Shown: positions 34,712 to 44,389 of the stretch, in pieces
Position numbering within the stretch: the first letter of the stretch is position 1
How the letters are laid out: each line of letters starts with the position of its first letter
NCBI GenBank assembly: GCA_963821715.1
Contig: CAWGET010000006.1
Location: forward strand, 744,001 to 808,000
Direction: 5' to 3'
From: CAWGET01 sp963821715
GTDB lineage: Bacteria > Bacteroidota > Ignavibacteria > Ignavibacteriales > Melioribacteraceae
DNA: 64,000 bases
Position numbers and translations under genes: made by a program
Notes under the pieces: model-generated
Database searches by the model: none
What the model was told of the DNA's origin: nothing
Seen by the model: only the letters and a program-made list of their open reading frames with translations

Positions 34712-35575
34712 TTAGATTACAAAATCAATCAATTCAGGATTCTCTTTATTGCTCCTGAATCTAATTTCATTTTTGTGCGATACTACTGAATAAGGTTCTA
34801 CACTTGAAGTCAACCAGGCGTTTCCGCCGATTACACTATTGTGACCAATTCTTGTTTCTCCCCCGAGTATAACTGCTTGAGCGTAAATGATCACATGGTC
34901 TTCAACTGTGGGATGACGCTTTTGCTTAGCCATCTTTTTATCTACGCTTAATGCACCAAGCGTAACGCCCTGATATATCTTTACGTGATTTCCGATACTT
35001 GTCGTTTCGCCTATTACTATTCCAGTTCCGTGATCAATGCAGAATGAATTTCCAATATCTGCCCCGGGATGAATATCTATTGCAGTTACCTGGTGGGCAT
35101 ATTCTGTTAATATTCTCGGGAATATCGGGATTTTCAACTTATAAAATTCGTGTGCTATTCTGTAAATGGCAATCGCGTAGAAGCCGGGATAAGCGAGAAT
35201 AACTTCGTCAACGTTTTCCGCCGCAGGATCACCGCTTGTAATAGCTTCAGCGTCTTTCCAGAGATCAGCGTGAACTTCCGGAATTCGCTCCATAAATTTT
35301 TCAGCAACTTGCGATACATCGAATCCTGAATCTGTATTCATCGATTCCAGAATACTTTTTAGATTCCTTTGAAGGAGTATCAATTTTGCTTCTAACTCAT
35401 CCTCTGTAAAATAAATTTTTTCCGAAAAGTGAGGAAAGAGAAATTCGAGCATCTCTTCAATAAATTTTTTAGATTCCGATTTAAGCGATAATGAACAGCC
35501 GTGACTTTTTCTTTTGTTCAATATCTCCGCATAGAATTTTGAATTCCTAATGGTCTGTAATTTTTGCGTATTCAT
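34712..35575 (-). CDS. cysE: Serine O-acetyltransferase
   Basis: The 287-residue protein has an N-terminal helical domain and a left-handed hexapeptide-repeat helix (IDIHPGADIGNSFCIDHGTGIVIGETTSIGNHVKIYQGVTLG), with the active-site Asp and His in IDIH and CIDHGTG. It makes O-acetylserine for CysK. The C-terminus ends in Ile (DFVI), as needed for the tail to insert into the CysK active site in the cysteine synthase complex. It is the EpsC/SatA-like long form. Confidence 0.96.
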   Translation of the reverse strand: MNTQKLQTIRNSKFYAEILNKRKSHGCSLSLKSESKKFIEEMLEFLFPHFSEKIYFTEDELEAKLILLQRNLKSILESMNTDSGFDVSQVAEKFMERIPEVHADLWKDAEAITSGDPAAENVDEVILAYPGFYAIAIYRIAHEFYKLKIPIFPRILTEYAHQVTAIDIHPGADIGNSFCIDHGTGIVIGETTSIGNHVKIYQGVTLGALSVDKKMAKQKRHPTVEDHVIIYAQAVILGGETRIGHNSVIGGNAWLTSSVEPYSVVSHKNEIRFRSNKENPELIDFVI

Positions 35576-35804
35576 AATTTTCTTTCAAGTTCGTAATATT
35601 ATAAGCTATAATAATATAATAAGAAAGTCATTTTAATATTAATGTCAATTGCTTAACAAAAGAGGAAAAGTATTGGTTCAACCGCGATGTGAGATTGTAT
35701 ATCTTTGTTTAAAGATTTTTTAATGCCGGGAATAGCAATTCGATAGAATGATTAAGCATATGAGCCATAAAGAATACTATAAATTTTTAGTCTATTTTAT
35801 ATTT

Positions 35805-36494
35805 TCATCCGGAGCTTTTTACAAGTTTTTCATTTATTTTTTCTGATCTTTTTTCAATGTTATTTTTTTCATCGTCAGTTAAGTTAAACAATTTAAGTTT
35901 GTCAAGTTCATAAGCGGCTTCATTATACAATTCAAATTCTATTAAAATATCGGTGAAGAAAAGTCTGTTATTCACTTTTATTTTTTCGCCGGGATATTTT
36001 CTGAATGTTTCCCTGGCAAGAATAACAGCCGATTTTTGATAACCTCTGTTAGCAAGCTGTTTTGCGCCGTTTATCTTTTTTAATCCTAAATCATTGCTGT
36101 TTTGAATCGTTTCGGTTTCATCAGAAATTTTAGAACCGTAAACCGCTGTATTTTTTGAATCCGATTTACTCTTGTTTTTCGGCACATCGCGTATTTCCTC
36201 CATAGCAAGTGCTAACAGAAGATCGTTCAAACTTACTTCTTTAAGATAATCGAGTTCAAGCGCGCTGTTTTCTTTTAAAATAAATTTTTGATTATTTCTC
36301 CCGATAACTATTGCCGAGGAATTTTCTCCCGTTATAATCATATCATCTCCGGATAACATTGCGTCTGATTTTATTTCCACAACATTCTCTGAAGTTCCCT
36401 TTAGTGCCGTAACCTCACCGGTTACTTGTTCAACTTTAAACTGCTGCCCAAAGACGGCGGATGCGGTCAAAAATATTATCAATATAAATTTCAT
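35805..36494 (-). CDS. Secreted FecR-like domain protein
   Basis: The 229-residue protein has a signal peptide (MKFILIIFLTASAVFGQQ). A FecR-like beta domain follows (about 20-95: VTGEVTALKG ... MLSGDDMIITGENSSAIVIGRNNQKFILKENSALEL), then a charged linker and a helical, TPR-like C-terminus (about 140-225). FecR domains outside iron signalling are often periplasmic sensor or scaffold parts. The ATG at 36494 with AGAGGA upstream is preferred over 36518. It is the last gene of a same-strand run with a barrel-transglutaminase and lipoproteins. Confidence 0.75.
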   Translation of the reverse strand: MKFILIIFLTASAVFGQQFKVEQVTGEVTALKGTSENVVEIKSDAMLSGDDMIITGENSSAIVIGRNNQKFILKENSALELDYLKEVSLNDLLLALAMEEIRDVPKNKSKSDSKNTAVYGSKISDETETIQNSNDLGLKKINGAKQLANRGYQKSAVILARETFRKYPGEKIKVNNRLFFTDILIEFELYNEAAYELDKLKLFNLTDDEKNNIEKRSEKINEKLVKSSG

Positions 36495-36504
36495 TTTCTT
36501 CCTC

Positions 36505-38529
36505 TTAAAATATATCAACGATCTTTACTCTTCCTTTTGCAAGTCCGAGATCCTGAATCGCTTCATTATTAAATTTTTTAGCTGCAATATCCCAAGCTGT
36601 GTCAAAATCTGTTAAGGATGTTGTTTCTATCGGTATCCAAACTTCTTCTCGTCCAAGACTGTTTTTACGTACGACGTATTTACCGTCGTTATTCGTTATC
36701 AAATATGCCTGTTCCGGAGAAAGTCCTGTATTTATAAGTAAATTCACATGATTCACCGCATCATTATCATCAGCAGTATAATCAACAAAAGCTGTAGCTA
36801 TCCCAATGCTTTCCAATAGAGAACTAAATCCGACGCTCAGGTCATCGCAATCCCCTCCTCTACGCTGCATGGTCTCCACAGGATATTGAACCGATTCGAC
36901 TGAAGATCTCGGGTCAGAGACATAAAGCATTTCATCAATAAAATCATTGAACAAAATTTTTGTTTTGATAAAATTTTCAATCGCCGGATTTACGGTTAAA
37001 AGTTGTTTTCTTTTCTCACCCAAAATCTGCTTAGCAAGGTTATTGGAATAATCAAAATTTTTTCTTACGAAATATTTTAGATTACTTACTTTTCCGTCCC
37101 AGCTATTTTTGTCGTTAACCAAGATCGGTTTATTCATTTCATCTTCGGCCATATTGCCGGATGAGATATAAAACCGAGCCTGAGCGATTTCTCTTTTTTG
37201 CGAACTATTTTCCAGTGTTTCGACCAAAGTATAAAATGGGATATCCATTGTATCTGATGGCGATATTTTTACTTCAGGCGAGTAAACAATTTCTTTATTG
37301 ATACTCTCGATAAAACTTGACGGACGAACCGTCACAATCTTATTTGAAATATTTACAGCTTTAGCGATTGCAAAAGGCTCCGATGAGTATTCGGCTTCGA
37401 GAGCAGGGTAAATATCTTTTAAAATTTCTATATCAATAAATTTCACTTTCTGCTCAGGCACAAAAGACAAAGCAAAATTTACACCGAGTAAGATTCGATC
37501 GTCACTATACGGATTATTTAAAATATTTCCTATACCTTCTTGCCTAAATTTATCTACAAAATAATATTCATTGTCTGAAAAATATTTTACACCCGATAAA
37601 GTAATTCTTAAAATCTCGTTGGAAAAACTTAGTGACGGAACAACTCCGGCTATATACGGATCTTGGTATTTATCGTGAAATAGATCAATCCCAAAACCCG
37701 TATCGAATCCTAAAACATCAAAATTAAATCCGAGTCCTGCGGTAAACGAGGAATTACTTTCTATTTTTGAATTGAAAATTAACGCGCTCGAAGGGAAATA
37801 TTGGAACCCGAAGATGGCTGTTTTATCTTTACGTAATGTATATATTTCCAGTTCAGAATCTGAGCTGCTTTCATTAAAATAAAACAAATTATTGGAAGAA
37901 ATATTTAACTGAAATTTTTCCGATAACTTGTAATTAAATCCTAAGTCGCCTTTCCAAAAATTATATTCTTTTCTTTCGGTGTCGGTAACAATGTAATTTA
38001 TTGAATCCGTTAAAATTGGAAGCGGCGATTCTTTCTCGAAATTTTGTTCAAAATACCGCATTGAAAAGCCCGCTGATAAATTTTCCGAAAGATTATAGGA
38101 GTAACCAAGTCCGAATCTTTCCTTGTACGCCAGAGTTGTTTTTAATTTCGTTTCGAGAATTTGCGCACCGTTATTAAAGAACAGTTCTTTTTGAATACCC
38201 GGTGAATATCTTCCGTAAAAATAATGTGCGCCCAATCTTTTTGCCAGCGCAAAAAGATAAACTGTACCGTCTTGGTTAGATAAACTTCCGCCGAAAATCG
38301 CGGATAATTCCCAGTCTTTTGTAGATGCGAAATTATAGGGATTCCCTTCCAGGCTGTTCAGCCTGAAATTGTTTTGTGCGCCGGAAGAAAGAGGATATAG
38401 TCCTACCGATGATTGCGCTGATATGTTTACCGATATTGACATAGCACAAACGAATCCGATTATTTTTAAATATTTACTGAACCGGGACGCCAATATTATG
38501 TATGCTTTGCGAAACAATATAACTATCAT
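36505..38529 (-). CDS. Outer-membrane barrel fused to a transglutaminase-like domain
   Basis: The protein (674 residues from ATG 38529) has a signal sequence ending near ISAQSS. A PorV/OmpP1-like beta-barrel region follows (about 40-360). Last comes a transglutaminase-like cysteine-peptidase domain (about 490-665) with the Cys in RRGGDCDDLSVGFSSLLES, the His in NDAVNHVNLLI and an acidic residue in VWIPIETTSL. Such a catalytic domain on a barrel could act on surface or periplasmic proteins. The ATG overlaps the upstream lipoprotein gene by 56 bp; a TTG at 38493 would give a better signal peptide, so the start is uncertain. Confidence 0.8.
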   Translation of the reverse strand: MIVILFRKAYIILASRFSKYLKIIGFVCAMSISVNISAQSSVGLYPLSSGAQNNFRLNSLEGNPYNFASTKDWELSAIFGGSLSNQDGTVYLFALAKRLGAHYFYGRYSPGIQKELFFNNGAQILETKLKTTLAYKERFGLGYSYNLSENLSAGFSMRYFEQNFEKESPLPILTDSINYIVTDTERKEYNFWKGDLGFNYKLSEKFQLNISSNNLFYFNESSSDSELEIYTLRKDKTAIFGFQYFPSSALIFNSKIESNSSFTAGLGFNFDVLGFDTGFGIDLFHDKYQDPYIAGVVPSLSFSNEILRITLSGVKYFSDNEYYFVDKFRQEGIGNILNNPYSDDRILLGVNFALSFVPEQKVKFIDIEILKDIYPALEAEYSSEPFAIAKAVNISNKIVTVRPSSFIESINKEIVYSPEVKISPSDTMDIPFYTLVETLENSSQKREIAQARFYISSGNMAEDEMNKPILVNDKNSWDGKVSNLKYFVRKNFDYSNNLAKQILGEKRKQLLTVNPAIENFIKTKILFNDFIDEMLYVSDPRSSVESVQYPVETMQRRGGDCDDLSVGFSSLLESIGIATAFVDYTADDNDAVNHVNLLINTGLSPEQAYLITNNDGKYVVRKNSLGREEVWIPIETTSLTDFDTAWDIAAKKFNNEAIQDLGLAKGRVKIVDIF

Positions 38530-39385
38530 TTAGCTGGTTATTAAAATTTTGCTTATATCGCCTTATTAAGGAATAGACTAAATGATCGAATTTAGATTGA
38601 TCGATCTCATTCATCAGCCTTTGCGGAATAACAAATTCACCGTCGTCGGCGGTTCTTATTCTGAAGATTGGGAAAATTCTACCATCATTTTTTTGTCTGC
38701 CGCCAATAATTATTTCAATCCCCCCGTTTAATTCTTTTTGCCAATGTAATTGAATTTCAAGATTTCGAGCATTCCTGCTTCCCGATATATTGACAGACGC
38801 ATTTAACGCCGGCGGAGTAGGAATAGCAAATTCCACAGACTGACCAATAAATGGTTCCAACTTAAACTGGACTTGAGTAGAGTATGGAAATCCTTGCTGT
38901 TGATGATGCCTTCCGCCGCCAAAAGAATAAAAATGCTGGAAGCCAAGCACAGTATCTTTCATTCCGCCTCCTTGCCCGCGCATCTTTTTATGATTTTCAG
39001 CCAAACGTGCCGGCTGATTATTGAATGATACGTTTCCTAAAGCCCTGGATTTATATCCAATAAGCAGGCCATTCGAGTTGCGAACCGGTTTGGATTTATC
39101 ATAAAATACCGCCAACGCAATTCCGCCTTCGGTTGTAATTTTGTCGAAAGTATTTTTTATTCCGCTTACGCTGACGATAGATGAGAATTCCGGGACAGGT
39201 TCAAGAATTCCCGTAGAATCATACCCGGATAAATAATCAATCTCTTCCGGATCGGGAGAAACAATTTCTACATCGTAATTTTCATCAACTGCGGTATCGT
39301 CCATAATCAATTCGGTCGGAGAAGGGTCGCCACATGAAGTAATTATTGTAATAATTAAAATCGATATGAATAATTTTGTTTTCAT
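38474..39385 (-). CDS. Lipoprotein of unknown function
   Basis: The 303-residue protein starts MKTKLFISILIITIITSCGD, a clear lipobox with Cys18, so it should be lipid-anchored. The rest is beta-rich and has a Gly/His/Gln patch (FGGGRHHQQQGF). I do not recognise the family. It overlaps the barrel-transglutaminase gene and follows another lipoprotein gene, so a common envelope complex is plausible. Confidence 0.75.
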   Translation of the reverse strand: MKTKLFISILIITIITSCGDPSPTELIMDDTAVDENYDVEIVSPDPEEIDYLSGYDSTGILEPVPEFSSIVSVSGIKNTFDKITTEGGIALAVFYDKSKPVRNSNGLLIGYKSRALGNVSFNNQPARLAENHKKMRGQGGGMKDTVLGFQHFYSFGGGRHHQQQGFPYSTQVQFKLEPFIGQSVEFAIPTPPALNASVNISGSRNARNLEIQLHWQKELNGGIEIIIGGRQKNDGRIFPIFRIRTADDGEFVIPQRLMNEIDQSKFDHLVYSLIRRYKQNFNNQLNDSYIVSQSIHNIGVPVQ

Positions 39386-39430
39386 TTTAGTATAATGATA
39401 AATTAAAAAATTATTTCCAAGCCATAAAAC

Positions 39431-39455
39431 AGAGACGGGATCTTTTCCCGTCTCT
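39431..39455 (-). terminator. Hairpin terminator after the lipoprotein gene
   Basis: The arms AGAGACGGGA (39431-39440) and TCCCGTCTCT (39446-39455) are perfect complements around a five-base loop. On the reverse strand GTTTTAT follows. It lies 16 bp after the stop of the lipoprotein gene at 39471 and so would separate or attenuate it from the genes downstream. Confidence 0.7.
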
Positions 39456-39470
39456 ATTAAAATGAATCTT

Positions 39471-40556
39471 CTATTTTACCTGGTACGGGATTCCCCAAGA
39501 TACAGTTTCAACCTCAGTTGCCTCATCATGAACTACCTGTTGTGGTAGAGCGGTTACAACAGCGTGCTTATATCCACTGCCGTTTCTTGTAGTCCAGGTT
39601 CCTTCGTAAACTTTTGTGTAATATTCGCCGTTAAATTCAGACGAAACGAATTCAAAAAATCTTTTTTCCCGTGCGGCTGGATTAATTAATGTTGCACCGT
39701 GCGATAAAGTTAAATAATCCGGTTTTTCATATTTACTTTCAACTTGCAGTCTTATTGTAACTGTTTCAAATCTTGAAAGTGCGGGCATTTCTCTGTGATT
39801 ACCCCTTCCCTCCACACCGGGTTCGCGGATTATAAAATATGAACCGGGATCATTAATTGAAAGTTGGTCTCCGTTCGGAAGAAAGATAGTCATATTTACA
39901 ATATTTATATTTTCAGTTAATGTCCCTCCGGATGGCAAAGAAGATTCTGTTATTCTCCAGTCATTGTAGCGATGTAGTCCGTCATATGCGGAGCCGCCCA
40001 TTTGATTTTGTCCGCCGCTATTATAACCGTTTCCATTATTACCATTTCCTTTCTTTCCGTCTTCATTACCGCCATTTTTACCATCACCATAATGAAAATC
40101 ATTCGTTCTTTTTTCGAATACTAAATTGCGGGTAATAACAGTTGTAAAAGATTTTTCAATCATTGTATCCACAACATCAAATTCTCCCGGTTCGAATTCA
40201 TCAAGAGAAGCTGCAATGAATAACACTCCGTCAAAAGTTTTGGTCAAAACTCCATAAGCCGTATTACCGTCGATGGTAATATTCAAATCCCGATTTATCA
40301 GTCTCATCCTCTGACCAACATGAACCGGAAATATCTCAGATTCTATTTTTCCCAAAAGTTCACTTTCTGTTCCGTCTTCATTATAGTTTAGATCAAACGA
40401 CTGAAGCGTTTCATCCTCTTCAACTAATTTATGCAATGCTTCCATATCCGTCATCGACTCGCTCTCAAATCCGGCTACCGAACTTTCATCTTTACATCCT
40501 GAAAGCGCGATTGCAAATGCAGCAAAGATTATAAAAAGAGATTTTAATTTTTTCAT
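39471..40556 (-). CDS. Lipoprotein of unknown function with Asn/Gly-rich linker
   Basis: The 361-residue protein starts MKKLKSLFIIFAAFAIALSGCKD (lipobox, Cys21). An N-terminal domain (about 30-150) is followed by a low-complexity Gly/Asn/Lys linker (about 155-195: GDGKNGGNEDGKKGNGNNGN and onward) and a beta-rich C-terminal domain. No family is recognised. It is the first gene downstream of the CHASE2-sigma54 activator gene, and the AT-rich gap of about 290 bp between them probably holds its promoter. Confidence 0.75.
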   Translation of the reverse strand: MKKLKSLFIIFAAFAIALSGCKDESSVAGFESESMTDMEALHKLVEEDETLQSFDLNYNEDGTESELLGKIESEIFPVHVGQRMRLINRDLNITIDGNTAYGVLTKTFDGVLFIAASLDEFEPGEFDVVDTMIEKSFTTVITRNLVFEKRTNDFHYGDGKNGGNEDGKKGNGNNGNGYNSGGQNQMGGSAYDGLHRYNDWRITESSLPSGGTLTENINIVNMTIFLPNGDQLSINDPGSYFIIREPGVEGRGNHREMPALSRFETVTIRLQVESKYEKPDYLTLSHGATLINPAAREKRFFEFVSSEFNGEYYTKVYEGTWTTRNGSGYKHAVVTALPQQVVHDEATEVETVSWGIPYQVK

Positions 40557-40845
40557 TATGATTTTCCTTCTGTTTATGATTAATAGACTTTCTGTTCAAT
40601 TCCAACAATTCATATTGTGTGCCATAACAGAAAAGTGGGTTTTTCACTCATAAACAGCATTTTACAAATAATTAAATGCCTGGTTTTTATACTTAAATGC
40701 ATGGAATACGGAATTCCTGTCATTTGGTAGGAGCAATGACGAATTATCGGATTAAAAAATCATCAAGTTAGCTTGAGATTTCAGATTACCTAAAACTATG
40801 TTCCTGAACATAATTACGACGCAGATTAAATTTAAACAGCAACTC

Positions 40846-43320
40846 TCACAATTCCTTTTTAATTATTTCATCTAAATAATAATGATACTTTTGAGGAAGG
40901 TTTTTATATTTGGCTGAAAACTTATTTTTTAGTATTTCAAAATTCCCGCTTTCGGCTTTTTTAATATCCTTTTTTATATTATTTAAATATGTTGAGACTT
41001 TAGATTCCACTTTGTTCAGGACCGTTTCATTATCTGAGGCGGCAATAGATTTAATTGCTGCGTTCCGGTCGAATTTTGCTTCCACATAAGCGCGGAAAGT
41101 CTGACCCCTGAAATTTTCCGAAACGATTGTCCTGCTCAAATCTAATTCCGCCGCTGTTTCATTAATTGAAGAATGTGAAAATTCTTTTTCTCTTAACAAT
41201 TTAAGAATAACATCTTCAATTTTTTCTCCGCTCTCCTTTATTAAGTCATCCGGTAAATCTTTCATTTTAATGATCGAACGCTCTTCGGATTTAGCGAAGA
41301 TAGCCGCCCGCTTGATTACTGACTGCAGTTCCCGCACGTTACCTTTCCATCTGTAGGCAAGCATATTATCCATTGCCGATTGAGAGATAGTCAATTCTTC
41401 CGATTCGCTTCGGGCAAAGTGATTCGCCAAAACTTCAATATCATCAACTCTTTCCCGGAGAGGAGGAATTTTAATTTTAAATACATTTAACCGGTAATAT
41501 AGATCTTCCCGGAATTTTTTCTCTGCAACTAACTTTTCTAAATCTTTATTTGTAGCGGCAACAATTCTTACATCAACATTTATTGTTTCAGATGATCCGA
41601 CTCTCTCGAATGTTCCGTTTTGGAGAACACGCAAAAGTTTCACTTGAAAATTTTCGCTGGTCTCGCCGATCTCATCTAAAAATATTGTCCCTTCGTCCGC
41701 TGTTTCAAATCTTCCCTTCTTGTCGTTTATTGCATTTGTGAAAGCTCCTTTCACATGTCCAAATAATTCACTCTCCAATAAAGTTTCTGATAGAGCCGCG
41801 CAATTTACGGTTACAAAGTTTTCTCCGCTTCTTCCGCTAGTGCGATGAATAGCCTGTGCAACCAGTTCCTTCCCGCTTCCCGATTCGCCTAAAACCAATA
41901 CGGTAGCACTTTGCGGAGCTACCTTTTTTATAAGGTCGACGACTTCATGCATCTCTTTACTTTTGTAAATAATCCCGCTAAAAATTTTTGTCTCTTCCGG
42001 CAGATAATTTAATTCTGCTACAACGGAATCCTGTTCAACATTTTTCAGATAATCAATTTCACTGCGAAGCAAGTCAATCTGGTTTATCAATTCCTGAGGA
42101 TTTGCTTCGGGGGATAAATTCAATTTTCGTTGTAATTTTAATAGCTGCTTTTCTTTTACAACTAACTTTGATCTAAGCGATTCAGCTTCGTCACGTTCTT
42201 TTCTTAGTTTGATAAGGTGCGTAGAGAAATCCGTTGCCAGAAGCGCTATTACTGGAAAGTAAAAGAGAGCTAAGTTGATCTCTATATTCAGATAAATAAG
42301 CAAAACAAATCCAGCCAAAATAAATACCGCAAAAGTGAAAATGTATATTATTTTTTTACTGTATCTGGTTTTTAAAAACAGAAGACAGGAAATGATCACT
42401 ATCAAAAAAAATAATTGAATTAGTATTCCCGGAGTCTTTAAATAATCATCATTCAATATATTATCGATGGCGATAGCATGAAGTCCAAGTCCCGGAAGAT
42501 CTTCATCATACACACTTACTAAAGTTTTAGCAATGGTCGGATCGCTTATGCCGATGAGAACAATTTTATTTTTTATCAAACCTCTTAATGAATCTTTGTT
42601 TTCTTCAAGAGCGAAAAATTGAAGAAGAGAAATGGCTGGATAACTTTTCCAGGAACGGTTGAAGTTTATTTCAATTTCCTGTTCATGAATGTTCTTGGAA
42701 GCAGCAGGTGTAAGCTTTGAAAAAGAAATAATTTTAGCGAACGCCGGTTCTTCTTCTTTACCAAAAGATACATCGAGCGGAATTATCAAACCATCTTTAC
42801 TTAAAAAATAATTTAGATGACCGGTCGGAACTTCAATTTCTTTTTTTGGTTCAGGATAAATTATCGAGTCGGCAAAATAAAAACCGTCTTTTTTTTCCAG
42901 ATCGGTTGCAACAGAAGAAAGAACAATATTTTGCGAATTCGAAATAACATCATTTAGAAGCTGAGTATAAATGGATTGGAAATAGAGGTTATCAGAAAGA
43001 AAAACTTCCATACCTATAAATGCAGGATCATATTCATTTAATTTATTTAAAAGCAAAGCGTAATAATTTCTTTTAAGAGGCCATCCGCCTAAATTTTCAA
43101 TATCATCGGAGTTTATCGAAATTAAAAAAATATTTGAATCAGCTGTTTGTTCCCCTGCTACGTTGCGGTATAAATTGATAAAATTATTGTTGAATCTGGA
43201 ACTGACACCGTCAAATGAAAATGCAAGAAGCAGCGCAAAAATTACAACGCTAAGTTCTTTTATATTTTGGATGAAGAATTTTCCGATTTTTCTTGACATT
43301 ATTTTAAATTTCTTTACCAT
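40846..43320 (-). CDS. Membrane-anchored CHASE2 sensor / sigma54-type AAA+ activator
   Basis: The 824-residue protein has an N-terminal helix (about 21-37), an extracytoplasmic CHASE2 sensor (about 40-298), three membrane helices (300-362), a coiled-coil linker (370-430) and a sigma54 activator AAA+ domain (445-680). The AAA+ domain has Walker A GESGSGKE (478-485), Walker B GTIFLDEIGE and the arginine-finger segment REDLYYRLNVF. The sigma54 contact loop reads GAFTNA (525-530) instead of GAFTGA. A C-terminal helix-turn-helix-like region (NETAAELDLSRTIVSENFRG) could bind DNA. It would therefore couple an outside signal directly to transcription from the membrane. The likely targets are the envelope genes next to it. 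Confidence 0.93.
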   Translation of the reverse strand: MVKKFKIMSRKIGKFFIQNIKELSVVIFALLLAFSFDGVSSRFNNNFINLYRNVAGEQTADSNIFLISINSDDIENLGGWPLKRNYYALLLNKLNEYDPAFIGMEVFLSDNLYFQSIYTQLLNDVISNSQNIVLSSVATDLEKKDGFYFADSIIYPEPKKEIEVPTGHLNYFLSKDGLIIPLDVSFGKEEEPAFAKIISFSKLTPAASKNIHEQEIEINFNRSWKSYPAISLLQFFALEENKDSLRGLIKNKIVLIGISDPTIAKTLVSVYDEDLPGLGLHAIAIDNILNDDYLKTPGILIQLFFLIVIISCLLFLKTRYSKKIIYIFTFAVFILAGFVLLIYLNIEINLALFYFPVIALLATDFSTHLIKLRKERDEAESLRSKLVVKEKQLLKLQRKLNLSPEANPQELINQIDLLRSEIDYLKNVEQDSVVAELNYLPEETKIFSGIIYKSKEMHEVVDLIKKVAPQSATVLVLGESGSGKELVAQAIHRTSGRSGENFVTVNCAALSETLLESELFGHVKGAFTNAINDKKGRFETADEGTIFLDEIGETSENFQVKLLRVLQNGTFERVGSSETINVDVRIVAATNKDLEKLVAEKKFREDLYYRLNVFKIKIPPLRERVDDIEVLANHFARSESEELTISQSAMDNMLAYRWKGNVRELQSVIKRAAIFAKSEERSIIKMKDLPDDLIKESGEKIEDVILKLLREKEFSHSSINETAAELDLSRTIVSENFRGQTFRAYVEAKFDRNAAIKSIAASDNETVLNKVESKVSTYLNNIKKDIKKAESGNFEILKNKFSAKYKNLPQKYHYYLDEIIKKEL

Positions 43321-43376
43321 TTATATATTATAACTTATGAAAATTATTTGAAATATTTTTTTCGAAAGGAACATTT

Positions 43377-44162
43377 ATGAATGGATCAAGTGATGTGAAA
43401 GTATTTCATTACGGCTACAGGAAAAAGCCTCCGATAATTTTAATACACGGATTCCCTTACGATCACACCATGTGGAAAAATCAAATCCAGTATCTTCAGG
43501 CAGATTATCATATTGTTACATTTGATATACGCGGGCTCGGAGAAAGCATAACTTCCGATTACAGGATAACAATGGAAGATTTAGTCGATGATCTATTTGA
43601 TGTTATTGAAAAAAATGATTTGAAAGATTCGATTCTTTGCGGGCTTTCAATGGGCGGTTACATTTCTTTTAGAGCTATCGAACGGGATCAATCAAAATTT
43701 CGTGCGCTGATAATTATGGATTCCAAAACTGAAGCGGACAATAATACAGCGAGATTAAAAAGAGCAAGCGGAATAAAAATGATAAAGAACGAAGGTCTCG
43801 ACGATTATTTGGAAAAGACCATGCCGCTAACTTATGCTAAATCGACTTTGGAAAATAATCCGAAGCTCTACAGGTCATTTCTTGAAAAAGCAAAAACATT
43901 CGATTCCCGTGGTATTATTGCGGCGCTTTTCGCAATGCTTAGCAGAACAAATACTACCGAAAGTTTAGCTAAAATAAGAATTCCCGCGCTTTTCTTAGTC
44001 GGAGAATCCGATAATCTTACAACTCCGGAATCTGTGAAAAAGATTTCTGATATGGTGGAAAACTCTACCATGGAAATTGTGCCGGACGCCGGACATATGT
44101 CACCGTTGGAAAATCCCGATTTTGTGAATAAACAGATTGGAAAATTTTTAAGATCGTTCTAA
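43377..44162 (+). CDS. Alpha/beta-fold hydrolase
   Basis: The 261-residue protein has the oxyanion region LIHGFPYDHTMW, the nucleophile elbow GLSMGGY with its Ser, a late Asp in LVGESDNLT and the catalytic His in PDAGHMSPLENP. It belongs to the broad esterase/peroxidase group of cytosolic alpha/beta hydrolases. The substrate cannot be inferred. It is divergent from the CHASE2-sigma54 gene across a 56-bp gap. Confidence 0.93.
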   Translation: MNGSSDVKVFHYGYRKKPPIILIHGFPYDHTMWKNQIQYLQADYHIVTFDIRGLGESITSDYRITMEDLVDDLFDVIEKNDLKDSILCGLSMGGYISFRAIERDQSKFRALIIMDSKTEADNNTARLKRASGIKMIKNEGLDDYLEKTMPLTYAKSTLENNPKLYRSFLEKAKTFDSRGIIAALFAMLSRTNTTESLAKIRIPALFLVGESDNLTTPESVKKISDMVENSTMEIVPDAGHMSPLENPDFVNKQIGKFLRSF

Positions 44163-44377
44163 CTGTAACCATATAGCCAGTAAACATCGGATATTTTGAA
44201 GCAGTCTGAACAAGCCGCCTGGACTTTTCTGTGTGAAAGGGATGTGAAAATTCTCTGACCTTGCTTTAAGGTCTTTACCGATTTCGGCAGTCTGTAACCG
44301 TCGGGGCAATTTAATTTTATCGTTTTACCGCAATGCGCGCATTTAACTAATCTTACAGCCGGATCCAAATTTGTCAT
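44159..44377 (-). CDS. Small zinc-ribbon protein, unknown function
   Basis: The 72-residue protein has two CxxC pairs (CAHC at the start, CSDC near residue 57) that should bind one zinc. The region between them is basic (YRLPKSVKTLKQGQ). The gene overlaps the convergent hydrolase gene by 4 bp and lies 12 bp after the NUDIX gene on the same strand. No known family is recognised. Confidence 0.6.
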   Translation of the reverse strand: MTNLDPAVRLVKCAHCGKTIKLNCPDGYRLPKSVKTLKQGQRIFTSLSHRKVQAACSDCFKISDVYWLYGYS

Positions 44378-44389
44378 TTAAGAAAATTA

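Noticed and set aside
39431..39455. The GAGACGGGA hairpin as another copy of the 28-bp palindrome.
   Set aside because: It shares only the GAGACG core, and its length and ends differ; it is treated as an ordinary terminator.
40619..40624. TGGCAC on the reverse strand upstream of the lipoprotein gene as a sigma54 -24 element.
   Set aside because: No TTGC-type -12 element follows at the required spacing.
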